Source: Prorocentrum cordatum
Taxonomy: Eukaryota > Sar > Dinophyceae > Prorocentrales > Prorocentraceae
Assembly: GCA_963575745.1 (NCBI GenBank)
Contig: CAUYUJ010001746.1
Span: 10,001-74,000, forward strand
DNA length: 64,000 bases
Direction of reading: 5' to 3'
The notes beneath the pieces are model-generated. The model saw only the letters and a program-made list of their open reading frames with translations. It made no database searches and was not told the origin of the DNA. Positions within the stretch are counted from its first letter, which is position 1. Each line of letters starts with the position of its first letter. Both the position numbers and the translations under genes were made by a program. Shown one piece after another: positions 61,906 through 64,000 of this stretch.

Positions 61906-62146
61906 GAGGGTGACCACCGACGGCGAGGAGTCGACCACCGACGGCGAGGAGTCGACGACGGCGGCCGTCGACGAGGAGGCGATGACGACGGTCGTCGACG
62001 AGGAGGCGGCGACCACGGAAATGTGGTTCATGAACAGGCTCGAGGGCGAGTCGTGCGGCTGGTGGGGCAGCAAGGAGACGTACAAGGGCGAGTGCGCGCC
62101 TGGGCTGCGATGTGCGCCCCAGCAGGATCGGCTGCGGCGACCCTGA
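61906..62146 (+). CDS. Possible exon: acidic linker plus Cys-rich domain
   Basis: A frame of about 80 codons with balanced, protein-like composition. Repeated TTDGEEST and TTAAVDEEA, TTVVDEEA blocks precede WFMNRLEGESCGWWGSKETY and CAPGLRCAPQQ. The spacing of GESC...GECAPGLRC resembles the Cys-rich start of IGFBP/growth-factor-receptor type domains found in secreted proteins. The preceding sequence is a foldback element, so no start codon is assigned and any gene would need splicing. It ends at a TGA in the read-through frame. Function is unknown. A chance open frame is possible. Confidence 0.3.
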
Positions 62147-62149
62147 GAT

Positions 62150-62235
62150 CCTGTCGTCTCATTTTTTTTCCAGCTGGGCGTTTTCGTCAGGTTTCGGGCC
62201 CCAGGGCCCTCACATATCGATCTGGCTTGAAATTA
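62150..62235 (-). repeat. Dispersed repeat family 2, inverted copy
   Basis: The reverse strand reads CCAGATCGATATGTGAGGGC, CCTGGGGCCCGAAACC and TGACGAAAACGCCC. Confidence 0.6.
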
Positions 62236-63130
62236 GCCTGGCGAAGGACCCAACCATATGCAGTTGTGGGTATCGCATTCGGGGGAACCCCGTATGGGGC
62301 CACGAAACGCTGTGCTGGGTGGGGGGGACGCATGCGAACTGCGCCACTGGGACCTTCGGCGGAGCTCCCTATGGGGCCACGACACGCTGCCCTGGGTGGG
62401 GGGGAACGCATGCGAACTGCGCCACTGTGACCTTCGGTGGAGCTCCCTATGGGGCCACGAAGCGCTGCCCTGGGTGGGGGAACCGCATGCGGGCTGTGCC
62501 ACTGGGACCTTCGGTGGAGCTCCCTATGGGGCTACGAGACGCTGCCCTGGGTGGGGGAACCGCATGCGGGCTGTGCCACTGGGACCTTCGGTGGAGCTCC
62601 CTATGGTGCCAGGGGGAGCCGCATGCGGACTGTGCCACTGGAACCTTCGGTGGAGCTCCCTATGGGGGTACGAAACGCTGCCCTGGGCGGGGGAACCGCA
62701 TGCGGGCTGTGCCACTGGGACCTTCGGTGGAGCTCCCTATGGGGCCACGAAGCGCTGCCCTGGGTAGGGGAACCACATGCGGGCTGTGCCACTGGGACCT
62801 TCGGTGGAGCTCCCTATGGGGCCACGAACCGCTGCTCTGGGTGGGGGAACCGCATGCGGGCTGTGCCACTGGGACCTTCGGTGGAGCTCCCTATGGGGCT
62901 GCGAAACGCTGCCCTGGGTGGGGGAACCGCATGCGGGCTGTGCCACTGGGACCTTCGGTGGAGCTCCCTATGGGGCTACGAAACGTGTGAGGGGTGTGCC
63001 GAGAGCAGAGGCAAGGAGGGGGAGGAGGGAGGAGGGCGAGGAGGGGGAGGAGGAGGAGAGGAGGTGGGACGCGGGGCGCTGTCTCTTCAAAACGAGGACC
63101 CAACACCACAGGATGTTTGGGAAAAACAAA
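62230..63130 (-). repeat. Macrosatellite unit, inverted, 77-bp satellite variant
   Basis: Read on the reverse strand it starts with TCCTGTGGTGTTGGGTCCTC and GTTTTGAAGAGACAG, a CTC array, then about ten satellites, and ends TGGTTGGGTCCTTCGCCAGG. The satellite period here is 77 bp (GGGACCTTCGGTGGAGCTCC, CTATGGGGCTACGAAACGCT, GTGGGGGAACCGCATGCGGG on +), against about 89 bp at 36-40 kb. Confidence 0.85.
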
Positions 63131-63241
63131 GGTCTAGAGCTCTGGTCGTGACTTTCTTTGCGCACCCCCAGCGCAGGATCTCCTCCTCCTCCTCCGCCTC
63201 CTCCTCCACCTCCTCCCCTGTCTTCCTCGCCCACGCACACC

Positions 63242-63248
63242 TATGCAC

Positions 63249-63314
<66 letters not shown>

Positions 63315-63424
63315 GCATCATCATCATCAGCATCAGCATCAGCATCAGCATCAGCATCATCATCAGCATCACCATCACCATCACCATCACCATCACCATC
63401 ATCATCATTACCATTATCATCATT

Positions 63425-63496
<72 letters not shown>

Positions 63497-63500
63497 GCGG
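63242..63500. repeat. (CAT)n array
   Basis: ATCATCATC with CAG and CAC variants. Confidence 0.95.
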
Positions 63501-64000
63501 CACCTGTGCCACTGGGGCCCCTTCCCAGAACATCAGGCGGGTAGCATCCCGATCGTCACCCTTGTTTGCCCGTGCGGGGCCACTGGGAGAGAACATTGCT
63601 CCTCATCGCCAGCGGCCACCCATGGAGTGGGTGGTGGGTAGGTTGGGCGTCGGAGCGCGGCCTCCTGCGCCCTTTGCCCCGAGCAGGGCGCGCGGGGCAC
63701 GGCCTCCTTGCGCGCCCTGCTTCGTGCGCTCGCGGAGCACGGGCTCCTCCTGGTCTTGGCCGCGGGGGCACGTGCCCCGTCGGGTGGCCCGCAGGACCTG
63801 CGCCTGATGCGTAGAGGTGCCCTGTCCTCGCCGGTGCAGCGCGCCCCGGGCGCCTGGGAAGGGCGCCCTTCCTGTGTTGCCTGGCGAAGTCTAAGTGCAT
63901 GGCGACGCATGTGGGCGCATGAGGGCCTGTCAGTGGGCCTGCCGCTGGCACGCGTGGAGAGTTGCGCGGGCATAGGTGGCGGGGCAGTCGGCGGCGAGTT
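63501..64000. other. GC-rich sequence, nothing recognised
   Basis: Mixed GC-rich sequence at the window edge. Open frames on both strands show no motif. Confidence 0.4.

Overview
This window looks like nuclear DNA of a dinoflagellate. No cellular gene can be called with confidence. The main signs are retroelement proteins of types I associate with dinoflagellate genomes (a DIRS-type gag-like protein, and LINE and Copia reverse transcriptases), GC-rich coding sequence with strong third-position G/C preference, huge trinucleotide and hexanucleotide arrays, and many short dispersed repeats. No prokaryotic operon, ribosome binding site, rRNA, tRNA or CRISPR array was recognised. The genus cannot be fixed from sequence alone.

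Layout. 1-4.8 kb: a decayed non-LTR (LINE) retrotransposon bracketed by (GGA)n arrays. 4.8-12.4 kb: dispersed repeats, foldbacks, minisatellites and GC-rich filler. 12.4-18.8 kb: an apparently complete, young tyrosine-recombinase retrotransposon (DIRS/PAT/Ngaro class) with the A1 ... B1-A2-B2 split-direct-repeat layout. It carries four open frames: a Cys-Pro-rich one-helix membrane protein, a gag-like protein, a long RT/RNase H frame that ends in a methyltransferase-like domain, and a tyrosine recombinase in another frame embedded between RNase H and methyltransferase. 18.8-31.8 kb: MITE-like elements and very long simple-sequence arrays. 32.0-33.3 kb: a broken Copia RT/RNase H, again bracketed by (GGA)n. 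34-36 kb: dispersed repeats and an ATGCATCG-rich foldback. 36.2-40.3 kb: a higher-order macrosatellite of three composite units, each with an approximately 89-bp internal satellite. 40.3-53 kb: a duplicated module, a 15-bp minisatellite, G/C-tract hairpins, MITEs and a 449-bp three-copy tandem repeat. 54.4-58.2 kb: several kilobases of (GAT)n followed by its reverse complement (ATC)n. 59-64 kb: hairpins, foldbacks, a possible Cys-rich exon and an inverted copy of the satellite unit.

How the parts work together. Only the 12.4-18.8 kb element looks functional. Its gag-like protein and RT/RNase H would make cDNA, and the tyrosine recombinase would insert a circular intermediate whose junction is pre-encoded at B1-A2. 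The methyltransferase-like domain has an unknown role. Most of the rest is dead retroelements, non-autonomous repeats and satellite DNA. Repeat-copy boundaries were found by eye and may be off by several bases.
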